Source: Opitutaceae bacterium
GTDB lineage: Bacteria > Verrucomicrobiota > Verrucomicrobiia > Opitutales > Opitutaceae
Assembly (NCBI GenBank): GCA_024233285.1
Contig: JACKPU010000009.1
Location: 61,312 to 125,311, forward strand
Reading direction: 5' to 3'
Length of the DNA: 64,000 nt
Positions 52,300 to 61,081 of the stretch are shown here, in pieces. The notes beneath the pieces are model-generated. The model was not told the DNA's origin, did not search any database, and saw only the letters and a list, made by a program, of their open reading frames with translations. Made by a program: the position numbers and the translations under genes. Position 1 is the stretch's first letter. Each line of letters opens with the position of its first letter.

Positions 52300-52881
52300 A
52301 TGAAACTTCAGCGCTGCCAGCTGTTCAGTCGACTGTTTGTTCTCGTCGCGGCCCTTTGGGGCACCGCCCTCTCCGCCCAGATCACCATCGTTATCAGCCC
52401 CGTTACCGGTAACGACTACGCGTATCAGATCAGTGTGTCCGGCACCGGTTCCATCACCGCAATCTCCTCCGGGAGCGGTCATTTTAACTTGGATGGCAAC
52501 GCTTTCCTCCTTTCCCCGTCGTCCGCCACCGGTTTGGTCTTCGGAGGCTCGAGCGTGACTGACAACGTGCCCGACGACCCGGATGTCTATCTATTTAGCG
52601 TATCAGACACTTTGGCGTCAGGATCCAGTTACTCATTTGTCACTGGTTCCGCCATAGCGGCAGCAAGCGCAGGCTATACAAACACTTTTAATCCCGGCAC
52701 CTATGACATCATTTCCAGCGGCGGTATCTTCGGCAATGGCGCCAGCGGAACCTTTACCATCAGCACTGTTCCGGTCAGTGCCGTGCCCGAACCCAGCACC
52801 TATGCACTGATGGCAGGTCTGGCCACCCTTGGGTTCGTCGCTTGGCGCCGCCGCCAAGTGCCCCCCGTCCGCCCCGTCTGA
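52300..52881 (+). CDS. PEP-CTERM sorting domain protein, small
   Basis: A 193-residue protein with a signal peptide (LFSRLFVLVAALWGTALSAQ), a low-complexity Ser/Gly/Thr-rich middle without a recognised domain, and a PEP-CTERM tag VPEPSTYALMAGLATLG, helix, WRRRQ. Unusually, the tag is followed by eight extra residues (VPPVRPV and neighbours) after the basic cluster. A GC-rich hairpin (52865-52889) overlaps its stop codon. It is convergent with clpB, 31 bp from it. Confidence 0.85.
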   Translation: MKLQRCQLFSRLFVLVAALWGTALSAQITIVISPVTGNDYAYQISVSGTGSITAISSGSGHFNLDGNAFLLSPSSATGLVFGGSSVTDNVPDDPDVYLFSVSDTLASGSSYSFVTGSAIAAASAGYTNTFNPGTYDIISSGGIFGNGASGTFTISTVPVSAVPEPSTYALMAGLATLGFVAWRRRQVPPVRPV

Positions 52882-52889
52882 GCGGACGG
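52865..52889. repeat. hairpin over the PEP-CTERM stop codon
   Basis: CCGTCCGC (52865-52872) pairs with GCGGACGG (52882-52889); the TGA stop is in the loop. No T-run follows, so it would be a weak terminator at best. Confidence 0.5.
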
Positions 52890-52912
52890 ACAACCCGCTA
52901 AGCCAAGCGCCC

Positions 52913-55501
52913 TCACGCCATGGTGAGGGCGCCGTCTTTGACGGAGAACTTCACTTCGCTGCCTTCGGCGACTTCGCCGCTGATCAACGCGCGGGCGAGT
53001 TTGGTCTCGATCTGACGTTGGAGGAAGCGCTTGAGCGGACGGGCACCAAAGACCGGATCGTAACCCTTTTCGCCGGCCCATTCCTTGGCTTTCTGATCGA
53101 GCACCACGGTGACGCGGCGGTCGGCCAGGCGCTTGTTCAAGTCGGCCAGGAGCAGGTTCACGATCTTGGTGATCTCGTCGAGCGTGAGCGGCTTGAAGAG
53201 GATGGTCTCGTCGATGCGGTTGAGGAACTCCGGACGGAACGCCTTGCGCAGTTCGGCCATGACGCTTTCGCGCACAGACTCGGGGATGACCGCACCGGTC
53301 ACACCGTCCAAGAGGAAGCGCGAACCGAGGTTGGAGGTCATGATGATGATCGTGTTCTTGAAATCCACGGTGCGGCCCTGCGCATCGGTGATGCGACCGT
53401 CGTCGAGCACTTGCAGGAGCACGTTGAAGACATCCGGGTGCGCCTTTTCGATTTCGTCGAAAAGCACGACGGCGTAAGGCTTGCGGCGAATGGCCTCGGT
53501 GAGCTGGCCGCCCTCGTCGTAACCAACGTAGCCCGGAGGCGCGCCGATCAGGCGCGAAACGCTGTGCTTCTCCATGTATTCCGACATGTCGATACGCACG
53601 ATCGCGGCCTCGGTGTCGAAGAGGGTTTCGGCGAGGGTCTTGGCGAGCTCGGTCTTGCCGACGCCGGTGGGGCCGAGGAAGAGGAACGAACCGACGGGGC
53701 GACGCGGATCCTTGATGCCGGAGCGCGCGCGCAGGATGGACTCGGTGACCAACGTCACCGCTTCGTCCTGACCGATGACGCGTTCGTGCAACACGTCCTC
53801 GAGCCGGAGCAGTTTTTCCTTTTCGCCCTCGACGAGCCGCGTGACGGGCACGCCGCTCCACTTGGCGACGACCTCGGCGATCTCCTCCTCGGAAACCTCT
53901 TCCTTGAAGAGTGAAGCCTGGGTCGCGCCCGAGTGCTTTTCGGATTTCTTCAACTCGGCCTCGAGTTGCGGGATCTTGCCGTGGCGGAGCTCGGCGACCT
54001 TGTTGAGATCGTAGGCGCGTTCGGCTTTTTCCATCTCGAGGCGCGCGGCCTCAAGCTCCTCGCGGACCTTGCGGACCTTGTCGACGGCGGCCTTTTCCTT
54101 CTCCCATTGCAGCTTGATGCCACTGGCGGCGGCCTTCGCGTCGGCGAGTTCCTTGCGGAGCGTGGCGAGCCGTTGCTTGGAGGCTTCGTCCTTTTCCTTC
54201 GCGAGCGCGGTTTCCTCGATCTCGAGGCGCAGCACCTTGCGGGTGAGTTCGTCGAGCTCCTGCGGCATCGAATCCATCTCGGTGCGGATCATGGCGCAGG
54301 CCTCGTCGACGAGGTCGATGGCCTTGTCGGGCAGGAAGCGGTCGCTGATGTAGCGGTTGGAAAGCGTGACGGCGCTGACGAGCGCGTTGTCCTGAATGCG
54401 CACGCCGTGATGCAGTTCGAAGCGTTCGCGGAGGCCGCGCAGAATCGAAATGGCGTCCTCGACCGTCGGCTGATCGACGAGCACGGGTTGGAAGCGGCGT
54501 TCGAGCGCGGCATCCTTTTCGATGTGCTTGCGGTATTCGTCGAGCGTGGTCGCGCCGATACAGTGCAATTCGCCGCGCGCGAGCATGGGCTTGAGCAGGT
54601 TGCCCGCGTCCATCGCGCCGTCGACCTTGCCGGCGCCGACGATGGTGTGCAGTTCGTCAATGAAGAGAATGATGCGACCGTCGGCCTGCTTCACTTCGTT
54701 GAGCACGGCCTTGAGGCGCTCTTCGAATTCGCCGCGGTATTTCGCGCCGGCGACGAGCGCGCCCATGTCGAGCGCGAAGATGGTCTTGTCCTTGAGACCC
54801 TCCGGCACGTCGCCGCGCAGGATGCGCTGAGCGAGGCCTTCGACGATGGCGGTCTTGCCGACGCCGGGTTCGCCGATGAGCACGGGGTTGTTCTTCGTCT
54901 TGCGCGAAAGGATCCGAATGGTGCGGCGAATCTCTTCGTCGCGGCCGATGACCGGATCCATCTTGCCCTTGCGGGCCTGCGCCACGAGATCGACGCCGTA
55001 TTTTTCCAGCGACTGGTAAGTGGCCTCCGGGTTGTCAGTCGTGACGCGTTGCGCGCCGCGAATCTCCTTGAGCGACTTGAGCACCTTGGCGCGTTCGAAA
55101 CCAAAGCTCTTGAAGAGTTTCTTGAGCGCTTCGGGTTTGCCGACTTCAAGCAGACCGAGGAACAGGTGTTCGACGGAAATGAATTCGTCCTTGAGCGACT
55201 TGGCTTCGTCCTCGGCCTTGGTGAGGGCTTCGTTGACGGCCTGGGTCACATAGACCTTCGACGTGTCGACGCTGCCGCTGACCTTGGGCAGACGCTCCAA
55301 CTCGCGCTCAACCGCCAGCGACACGGCGCTGGGCGTAACGTTGAGCTTGTCGATCAGCCCCGGCACGATGCCGTTTTCCTGGCTGAGCAAGGCGGCCAGC
55401 AAATGCCACGTCTCCACTTCGTTGTGGCCGTGACGGCGCGCAAGCGCCTGCGCGTCGGTGATGGCCTGACGCGACATTTGGGTGAGTTTGTTGAAATCCA
55501 T
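52913..55501 (-). CDS. clpB: ATP-dependent chaperone ClpB
   Basis: An 862-residue Hsp100 disaggregase of normal length. Order: N-domain (1-150, FNKLTQMSRQAITDAQALA), AAA1 (about 160-390; Walker A GEPGVGKT, Walker B ILFIDELHTIVGAG), coiled-coil M-domain (about 400-525) and AAA2 (about 540-860; Walker A GPTGVGKTELAK, Walker B VVLFDEIEKAH). The M-domain separates ClpB from ClpA/ClpC. It rescues aggregated proteins with DnaK. I see no CIRCE or clear sigma-32 box in the 185-bp upstream region. Confidence 0.97.
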   Translation of the reverse strand: MDFNKLTQMSRQAITDAQALARRHGHNEVETWHLLAALLSQENGIVPGLIDKLNVTPSAVSLAVERELERLPKVSGSVDTSKVYVTQAVNEALTKAEDEAKSLKDEFISVEHLFLGLLEVGKPEALKKLFKSFGFERAKVLKSLKEIRGAQRVTTDNPEATYQSLEKYGVDLVAQARKGKMDPVIGRDEEIRRTIRILSRKTKNNPVLIGEPGVGKTAIVEGLAQRILRGDVPEGLKDKTIFALDMGALVAGAKYRGEFEERLKAVLNEVKQADGRIILFIDELHTIVGAGKVDGAMDAGNLLKPMLARGELHCIGATTLDEYRKHIEKDAALERRFQPVLVDQPTVEDAISILRGLRERFELHHGVRIQDNALVSAVTLSNRYISDRFLPDKAIDLVDEACAMIRTEMDSMPQELDELTRKVLRLEIEETALAKEKDEASKQRLATLRKELADAKAAASGIKLQWEKEKAAVDKVRKVREELEAARLEMEKAERAYDLNKVAELRHGKIPQLEAELKKSEKHSGATQASLFKEEVSEEEIAEVVAKWSGVPVTRLVEGEKEKLLRLEDVLHERVIGQDEAVTLVTESILRARSGIKDPRRPVGSFLFLGPTGVGKTELAKTLAETLFDTEAAIVRIDMSEYMEKHSVSRLIGAPPGYVGYDEGGQLTEAIRRKPYAVVLFDEIEKAHPDVFNVLLQVLDDGRITDAQGRTVDFKNTIIIMTSNLGSRFLLDGVTGAVIPESVRESVMAELRKAFRPEFLNRIDETILFKPLTLDEITKIVNLLLADLNKRLADRRVTVVLDQKAKEWAGEKGYDPVFGARPLKRFLQRQIETKLARALISGEVAEGSEVKFSVKDGALTMA

Positions 55502-55686
55502 GATGTCACACCCTTCGCATACGGCGGGCCAACCCCCCGGATCTGGTTTTCCCTCGTAGGTGGATCAGAGCATCGATTTCGCTGCGCCAAACCGCGCCTA
55601 GTGATGACACACTACGGGACAGGTTGGCTGACCTCGGTTCGCGTAAGCCCTTGCACGCAAAGCGGGTTTGGCCGACGCTGAGTTAA

Positions 55687-56769
55687 ATGAGCCGCGCCGG
55701 AATACCTCGTTCCGCTTCACCTGCCTCCGCCATGCGGCTGCAGTCCAAACCGGCTCAACTGGCGGAATATCTGCGCACCGCGATTCGCGGCGGCTCGCTG
55801 GGCGAACCCCTGCCCGGTATGCGAGTTTGGAGCCGGGAACTCGGCGTCAGCCGCCGCACCTTGCAAACCGCGCTGCAAACGCTGCAACGCGAAGGCTTGC
55901 TCACGATGCACGCCCGCGGCGCGCGCCTCGCCTCCGCACCAGTCGCAGCCAAACCCGACACCGGACCGCGCCGCATGCGCTGGCTGATCGACGGCACGTA
56001 TCGGCATCTGCTGCACAATCATCACCGCACCTTCGACCTGTTGCACGAACGGCTGCGGTTGCGCGGCATCGAGTTAAAATCGGAGATCTGCACGCCGGTG
56101 CGCCTGCGCGAGATTGCCCGCCAGAAATCCGCGGCGAACGAACTGCTGCTGCTGGGCTCACTGCCGCCGGTTTACCAAAAGCTGTTCGCCGCCACCGGGC
56201 GCCCCGCCCTAGTCCTCGGCGAAGTCGCCCCGGGACTCGATCTGCCCTACGTTAACACCGACCAAGCCGGCATTGTGCGCCACGCGACGTTTCATCTGCT
56301 GCGGCAGGGCTGCACGCATTTGAAGCTCGTGCACATCAAGTCCGCCGCGATCGGCATCAAGAGTGCGCGCACCGCATTCCAAAAAGCCTGCCGGGAATGG
56401 GAGAAGACGCCGGTAACGCTTCAGCTCATCGCGACCGAGCTCGACCTGACCTCGCTGTTGCAGGCTATGCGTCGCCTGACCAACAGCGTGACGGAGCGCA
56501 CCGGGGTGTTGGTGTTGTCACCGGTGCCGATCGCGATGGTCGTGACCGCGCTGTTGCAGAAGGGGATCGCCGTGCCGGCGCAGGCCGAAGTGATCGCGCT
56601 GCTTCACTCCACCGAAGCCGTGCATCTGTGCCCGCCGCCGACATCCTACGCATGGCCGATGCAGGCCGTGGTGAAGGAAATCACCCGCGCGGCGGAAACG
56701 TATTTCACCACCGGCCGCCTGCCCGCCGGCGGCAAGTTGCTCGACGCCGAGCTGACAAAGTTGATCTGA
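55687..56769 (+). CDS. GntR-HTH / LacI-type sugar-binding transcriptional regulator
   Basis: A 360-residue regulator. An N-terminal GntR winged helix (about 20-85: LAEYLRTAIRGGSLGEPLPGMRVWSRELGVSRRTLQ) is joined to a LacI/periplasmic-binding-type effector domain (about 95-355). This GntR-HTH plus PBP1 fusion is common in Verrucomicrobia. A start at the second Met (55732, MRLQSKPAQ) is possible. It probably controls the sugar genes that follow, including the GH78-like enzyme. Confidence 0.85.
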   Translation: MSRAGIPRSASPASAMRLQSKPAQLAEYLRTAIRGGSLGEPLPGMRVWSRELGVSRRTLQTALQTLQREGLLTMHARGARLASAPVAAKPDTGPRRMRWLIDGTYRHLLHNHHRTFDLLHERLRLRGIELKSEICTPVRLREIARQKSAANELLLLGSLPPVYQKLFAATGRPALVLGEVAPGLDLPYVNTDQAGIVRHATFHLLRQGCTHLKLVHIKSAAIGIKSARTAFQKACREWEKTPVTLQLIATELDLTSLLQAMRRLTNSVTERTGVLVLSPVPIAMVVTALLQKGIAVPAQAEVIALLHSTEAVHLCPPPTSYAWPMQAVVKEITRAAETYFTTGRLPAGGKLLDAELTKLI

Positions 56770-56835
56770 GGTGGACGGGACCGTCCCTGTGCTCGTCAGG
56801 CGCGCAGCGGGACCGGCGCGCCCACCTTCATAAAC

Positions 56836-56865
56836 GCAAAAAGGCGGGGTCATTGACCCCGCCTT
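56836..56865 (-). terminator. Rho-independent terminator
   Basis: A perfect 11-bp stem (AAGGCGGGGTC, 56841-56851, with its complement ending 56865) and a TTTTTGCG run on the minus strand. It ends the PhyH gene. Confidence 0.9.
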
Positions 56866-56886
56866 ACAAAATGCGATGAACGCAAC

Positions 56887-57660
56887 TTACTTGTTGCTGG
56901 TCGATTCGATGCCGCGCTTGGCCAGTTGCTCGGCGAGGCTGGCCTTGTAGCGCGCGTAGGCCTCCTCGTCACGCACGGTCGAGGCACCGTAGCAGAAAGT
57001 CGCCACCGCGCGACGGGTGCGGTTCGTGTTATTGACGCCGCTCCAGTGAATCGTGGCACTGGAATGCGCGACGGCATCCCCGGGCTCCAATTCGATTGGC
57101 ACGCCGTCGACCTTGTTCGGATCAAAATTGAGGAGGCCCTGGCTGAACCCGAGCACGCCGCTGGCGCCGTGCGGACTGATGCCGCCTTTGTGTGAACCGC
57201 GCGCATACCAAAGGCAGCCGTTTTCGATCTCAACCTTGTCGATCGCGATCCAGATGCCGCTCGCGATATTCGGTTTGCGGCACCAGTAAAAACCGTCCTG
57301 GTGCGCCGGCGTCGCGCTCTGGTCGTAGGGCAGTTTGTTGAACCACTCGAGACCCTGCGGATCGCACTTGTCGCGCATGAGGTATTCCTGAATCGCGACG
57401 TGTTTGCCATTTTGCATGAAGTTCTGAAACCACGCGTCGTGCTTGTTGAGCGACTGCATTTTGCGCAGCGTCTCCGGCTTGCCGTAATCGTCGAAGAATG
57501 CCTGGTCTTTCGGCAGGGTCGGGACAACCTCGTTCACGTAGCGATCAAGATTGTCGCTGAGTTCCTTGAACTCCTCAGGATTGAATAATCCGCGGATGAT
57601 GACAAAGCCATCGCGTTCGTAGTCGTTGCGCAGTTCTTCGAGATTCAGATTGGATTTCAT
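56887..57660 (-). CDS. phytanoyl-CoA dioxygenase (PhyH) family protein
   Basis: A 257-residue Fe(II)/2-oxoglutarate dioxygenase starting at MKSNLNLEELRNDYERDGF. The iron triad is visible: H and D in PAHQDGFYW and His in HSSATIHWSGVNNT, with the 2-oxoglutarate Arg in RRAVATF shortly after. Substrate unknown; PhyH proteins are strongly expanded in Verrucomicrobia and often sit near sugar genes. The longer upstream frame is not a signal peptide and was rejected. Confidence 0.9.
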   Translation of the reverse strand: MKSNLNLEELRNDYERDGFVIIRGLFNPEEFKELSDNLDRYVNEVVPTLPKDQAFFDDYGKPETLRKMQSLNKHDAWFQNFMQNGKHVAIQEYLMRDKCDPQGLEWFNKLPYDQSATPAHQDGFYWCRKPNIASGIWIAIDKVEIENGCLWYARGSHKGGISPHGASGVLGFSQGLLNFDPNKVDGVPIELEPGDAVAHSSATIHWSGVNNTNRTRRAVATFCYGASTVRDEEAYARYKASLAEQLAKRGIESTSNK

Positions 57661-57902
57661 GAGCAGGGGGAGGGATGAGAAAGGCGAAGCCACCGCGGCT
57701 CCGTTGCATGCCCACAGCATCAACCCATAGCGCGGAGTCTCAAGGCACAGCCATCGGCCCCCTAATGAGGCCAAACTCATGGCCGGCAGATTGCGTCCAT
57801 CCCTGATACGGCCGCGGATGCAGACCCACCCCGCCGCCCTGCCTCACGCGATTTCTTTCGGCGCCGTTGCACCCGGACCAAATATCGCCCACACGGGATG
57901 GC

Positions 57903-59630
57903 ATGGCCCAAGCCGTTAGCCCCGAATCCTTGGTTTACACCCGACACCGCCCAGTCGCCATCGCGGCCTCTGTGGGCACGATCCGCCCGCCGGCAATCGA
58001 CTCCGCGGTGCTGGCGCCCGGAGCGCACGTGACATTCGACTTCGGTGAAGAGCTCGTCGGCACGGTGGAGTTTACCGCCGAAACCAAAGCAGGCAGCCGG
58101 CTGGAGATCATCGAGGGTGAGGATTTGGAAGAGGCGCTGCTGTTGCAGGATCCCTTCCCGCCGGACCATTGGTATCATCAACCACACGACCATTTCACCC
58201 TGACCGCCGGCGCGAGCAGACTGGCAACCCCGGGGCGACGCGGGTTTCGGTTTGCCACTTTTGTCGCCCATGGTCCCGGCGAGATCCGGGTGAGCACCGT
58301 CACCGCCGTGTTGGAACATGCCCCCCTGCAATCGATCGGGCGGTTTGCGTGTTCGGACGAGCTTCTGAACCGCGCGTGGGAGATCAGTCGCCGCACGCTC
58401 CAACTCTGCCTGCAGGGCTTTTACGAAGACGGCGTGAAGCGCGACGGCATGCTTTGGATTGGTGATTATCGTGTGGAGTTTCTTTGCGCTTGGCCGCTCT
58501 TTGCCGATACCGCCCTGGCGCGCCGCAGTCTCCGCATGATGGCCGCGTGCCGGCGTCCGGACGGCGCCCTGTCGGCCGTCGCGCTGGATGCGGGCGGCCA
58601 CCTTTTCCCGCGCATTGCGTATCTGGGCGATTTGAGCGTGCACGGCGGCTTGCACGAATGGGTGCTGGACAACTACTGCGCCGATTTCGTGTGCGCGGTC
58701 TGGGAGTATGTCTTGCACACCGGCGACCTGCCCTTGGCCCGGGAACTCGAACCGGCTTTTGAAGGCGTGCTCGATTATCTTGCGCGGATAAGCCTCGCTC
58801 AAGTCGTGCCGGGGCGCGGTTTCATCACCGACAATCAACCCGACGGCAAAGACTGGTGGGGCAGCCGCGCGGCCTTGGGATTCCAATTGGCCGCAGCCTT
58901 CGGCGACGCCGCACAGTTGCACGAGCGGTTGGGAAATCCGGTTCGGGCGACGTGGTGCCGGGAAATGCACACCACCCGGCTGAACGAAACCATCACGGCG
59001 TTTGGTGATCCCGCCGGGGGTCAGACCCGCGACGAGTCATCCGATGCGGCCACGCGCAGCTGGCACGCGCATGCCGCGGCGTTTCTGGCCGGCGCAATCG
59101 ATGCCGCGCAACTGCGCGCGGTTTACCGCCAGTTGCAGACCGACCCAAGCGTGCGGCGACCCATGGCGGGCTTCATGGAGTTCTACCTGCTCCAAGCCTG
59201 GATGCGCGCGGGCTTGATTGAAGAGGCGCTCGACGAGATGCGTTCGTATTACGGTCAAATGCTGCGCAGCGGCGCCACCACGACCTGGGAGCTGGTCGAC
59301 CGGCGCGAACCCGGCATCGATCACATTCAACCGGCGGGCCGCAGTCATTGCCACGGTTGGTCGGCCGGTCCGGCCCAGCTGTTACCCGCGCATGTGCTCG
59401 GCGTCACGCCGACGTCGCCCGGTTATCGCACGGTGGATATCCGGCCCGCCTTGGGCGGTCTGGGCTGGGCGGAGGGCACAGTGCCGACCCCGCATGGTCC
59501 GATTGAAATCGGAATCAGCGCCCATGACCCCGGTTTTGTGGATGTGCCGTCCGGCATCACCGCGACCCTGCACCTGCCGGGCCACTCACCCATGACGCTG
59601 AACGTCGGACGGCAAACGCTGGTCATGTAA
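57903..59630 (+). CDS. GH78-like alpha-L-rhamnosidase
   Basis: A 575-residue protein of the GH78 (alpha-L-rhamnosidase) superfamily. An N-terminal beta-domain (about 20-155, VTFDFGEELVGTVEFTAE) is followed by an (alpha/alpha)6 barrel (about 170-490) with GFYEDGVKRDGMLWIGDYRVEF, the typical RxxxxWxxD acid site region, and a C-terminal beta-domain (GWSAGPAQLLPAHVLGV...). There is no signal peptide, so it may act in the cytoplasm on imported oligosaccharides. Confidence 0.85.
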   Translation: MAQAVSPESLVYTRHRPVAIAASVGTIRPPAIDSAVLAPGAHVTFDFGEELVGTVEFTAETKAGSRLEIIEGEDLEEALLLQDPFPPDHWYHQPHDHFTLTAGASRLATPGRRGFRFATFVAHGPGEIRVSTVTAVLEHAPLQSIGRFACSDELLNRAWEISRRTLQLCLQGFYEDGVKRDGMLWIGDYRVEFLCAWPLFADTALARRSLRMMAACRRPDGALSAVALDAGGHLFPRIAYLGDLSVHGGLHEWVLDNYCADFVCAVWEYVLHTGDLPLARELEPAFEGVLDYLARISLAQVVPGRGFITDNQPDGKDWWGSRAALGFQLAAAFGDAAQLHERLGNPVRATWCREMHTTRLNETITAFGDPAGGQTRDESSDAATRSWHAHAAAFLAGAIDAAQLRAVYRQLQTDPSVRRPMAGFMEFYLLQAWMRAGLIEEALDEMRSYYGQMLRSGATTTWELVDRREPGIDHIQPAGRSHCHGWSAGPAQLLPAHVLGVTPTSPGYRTVDIRPALGGLGWAEGTVPTPHGPIEIGISAHDPGFVDVPSGITATLHLPGHSPMTLNVGRQTLVM

Positions 59631-59668
59631 CCTTGCAAGGCGGGAATGGAATCTCCCGCACGACATGT

Positions 59669-60769
59669 TCAGAGTCGGATTTCCTGCAGCGCCGCGTCCT
59701 TGAACGCGAAGCCCCAGCCCGGCGTGGCGGCCGGATACGCCCAGCCGCTTTCGATCCGCAGCGGATGATCAATGATGCCATCCACCCAGTCGAACGACTC
59801 CACGCCGTAGGCATCGGAAATCGTGCAGCAGAGCGCGGCGTCGTATTCCTTGTAGTAGTGCGGCAGCACCGGTAGCGCGTGTTGTTCGGCCAGGGCCGCA
59901 GAATCGAGCCAGCCTTCGACGCCGCCCAAACGGAGGATGTCGGGTTGCCAAAGATCGATCGCCCCGCGCGCCGCCAGTTCGCGCAGCGCCACGAGGTCGT
60001 ATTCGCGTTCCCCCATCGCGAGCTTGATGCCGGCCTTGGTTTTCAATTCCGCGTAACCGGCAAAGTCCGTGTGCGGCAACGGCTCCTCGAACCAATCGAT
60101 GCCGAACGCCTTGGCTTGCGCGGCCAGTTGCAACGCGCCGTTCAAATCGAGGCCTTGGTTCGCATCGATCATGATGCGCACGTCCGGACCGACCGCCGCG
60201 CGCACCAGTGCGATGCGCTCCACGTCGCGGCCGATGCCTTCGCGGGCGCCGACCTTGAGCTTCACGGCCCTAAAGCCGCGCTGCACATAGCCGGTGACTT
60301 CGGCGCGCAGTTCGTCATCGGAATATGAGAGCCAGCCGCCGCTGCCATAAACCGGCACCCGGTCGCGCACGTTGCCGATCAACGCCCGCACGGATTTGCC
60401 CGCGTGCTTCGCCTTGGCATCCCACATCGCGAGATTGACCACCCCGCGCGCCCAGCGCAGCAGGCCGACATCGCCGAAATACTCAAACTCCCTGTCGCAG
60501 TGCCGATCGAACCCGCGCGTGTCGTTGACGTCATGCCCGATCGCCAAGCCGCGCACATCGGCCAAAGCACCGCGAATCGCGGAGGGGTTGAAATGAAATG
60601 CCAGCAAATAGCCCTCGCCCACCACGCCACCCTCGGTGACGAGCCGCGCCACGATGAACTTGATGGCGGAGATTTGGTGCGTCGCATCCGCAATCGGTTG
60701 CGACAACGGGGATTCGGCCGTGAAGAAGCTCAGTTCCTTGATCCGCGTCTTGCTCATGAAGGGTGCCAT
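59669..60769 (-). CDS. enolase-superfamily dehydratase/racemase (MR/MLE family)
   Basis: A 366-residue protein (a second start is at 60757, MSKTRIKE). The capping domain is about 1-130; the barrel carries the KxK motif FRAVKLKVGA (catalytic Lys), metal ligands in MIDANQ, FEEPL and GEREY, and a His in LPHYYKE as likely second acid/base. This is the mandelate racemase/muconate lactonizing group, which includes sugar-acid dehydratases. Next to a rhamnosidase, a rhamnonate- or related sugar-acid dehydratase role is plausible but not shown. Confidence 0.88.
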   Translation of the reverse strand: MAPFMSKTRIKELSFFTAESPLSQPIADATHQISAIKFIVARLVTEGGVVGEGYLLAFHFNPSAIRGALADVRGLAIGHDVNDTRGFDRHCDREFEYFGDVGLLRWARGVVNLAMWDAKAKHAGKSVRALIGNVRDRVPVYGSGGWLSYSDDELRAEVTGYVQRGFRAVKLKVGAREGIGRDVERIALVRAAVGPDVRIMIDANQGLDLNGALQLAAQAKAFGIDWFEEPLPHTDFAGYAELKTKAGIKLAMGEREYDLVALRELAARGAIDLWQPDILRLGGVEGWLDSAALAEQHALPVLPHYYKEYDAALCCTISDAYGVESFDWVDGIIDHPLRIESGWAYPAATPGWGFAFKDAALQEIRL

Positions 60770-60879
60770 CAACCCGTGGCAACGCGCGCGCCGCAAACCC
60801 AAATGCCGCCGACTTGGCCCGGAGCGCAAATTTTTGTGGATTTTCCCGCCCGCTTATGGCTTAACCCACCCTCCACGAC

Positions 60880-60956
60880 GGACGCTTAGCTCAGTTGGTT
60901 AGAGCACCTGCTTCACACGCAGGGGGTCTGCGGTTCGAGTCCGCAAGCGTCCACCA
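60880..60956 (+). tRNA. tRNA-Val (CAC)
   Basis: A 77-nt tRNA including the encoded CCA (60954-60956). The acceptor stem GGACGCT/AGCGTCC is perfect, the anticodon stem CCTGC/GCAGG encloses TTCACAC, giving anticodon CAC, and the T-loop is GTTCGAGTC. It reads GUG valine codons. Confidence 0.95.
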
Positions 60957-60992
60957 TGCTTCGCCCCGAGCGGCTTCGCATGGCACGGCCAT
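60957..60992 (+). repeat. tRNA-3'-linked repeat after tRNA-Val
   Basis: Starts immediately after the CCA: TGCTTCGCCCCGAGCG then GCTTCGCATGGCACGGCCAT, the same 20-bp block found after tRNA-Leu and in its partial copy. Confidence 0.8.
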
Positions 60993-61081
60993 CCCCAAAG
61001 GCCAAAAGTTCAACGCCAGCCGGATCCCTTGGCGCGCGAAACAGGACCCCAATTTCCCCAAGGCAACGCATACCCAACCAT

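Noticed and set aside
55502..55686. CIRCE or sigma-32 promoter before clpB
   Set aside because: I looked for the CIRCE inverted repeat and a sigma-32 type promoter on the minus strand and saw neither.
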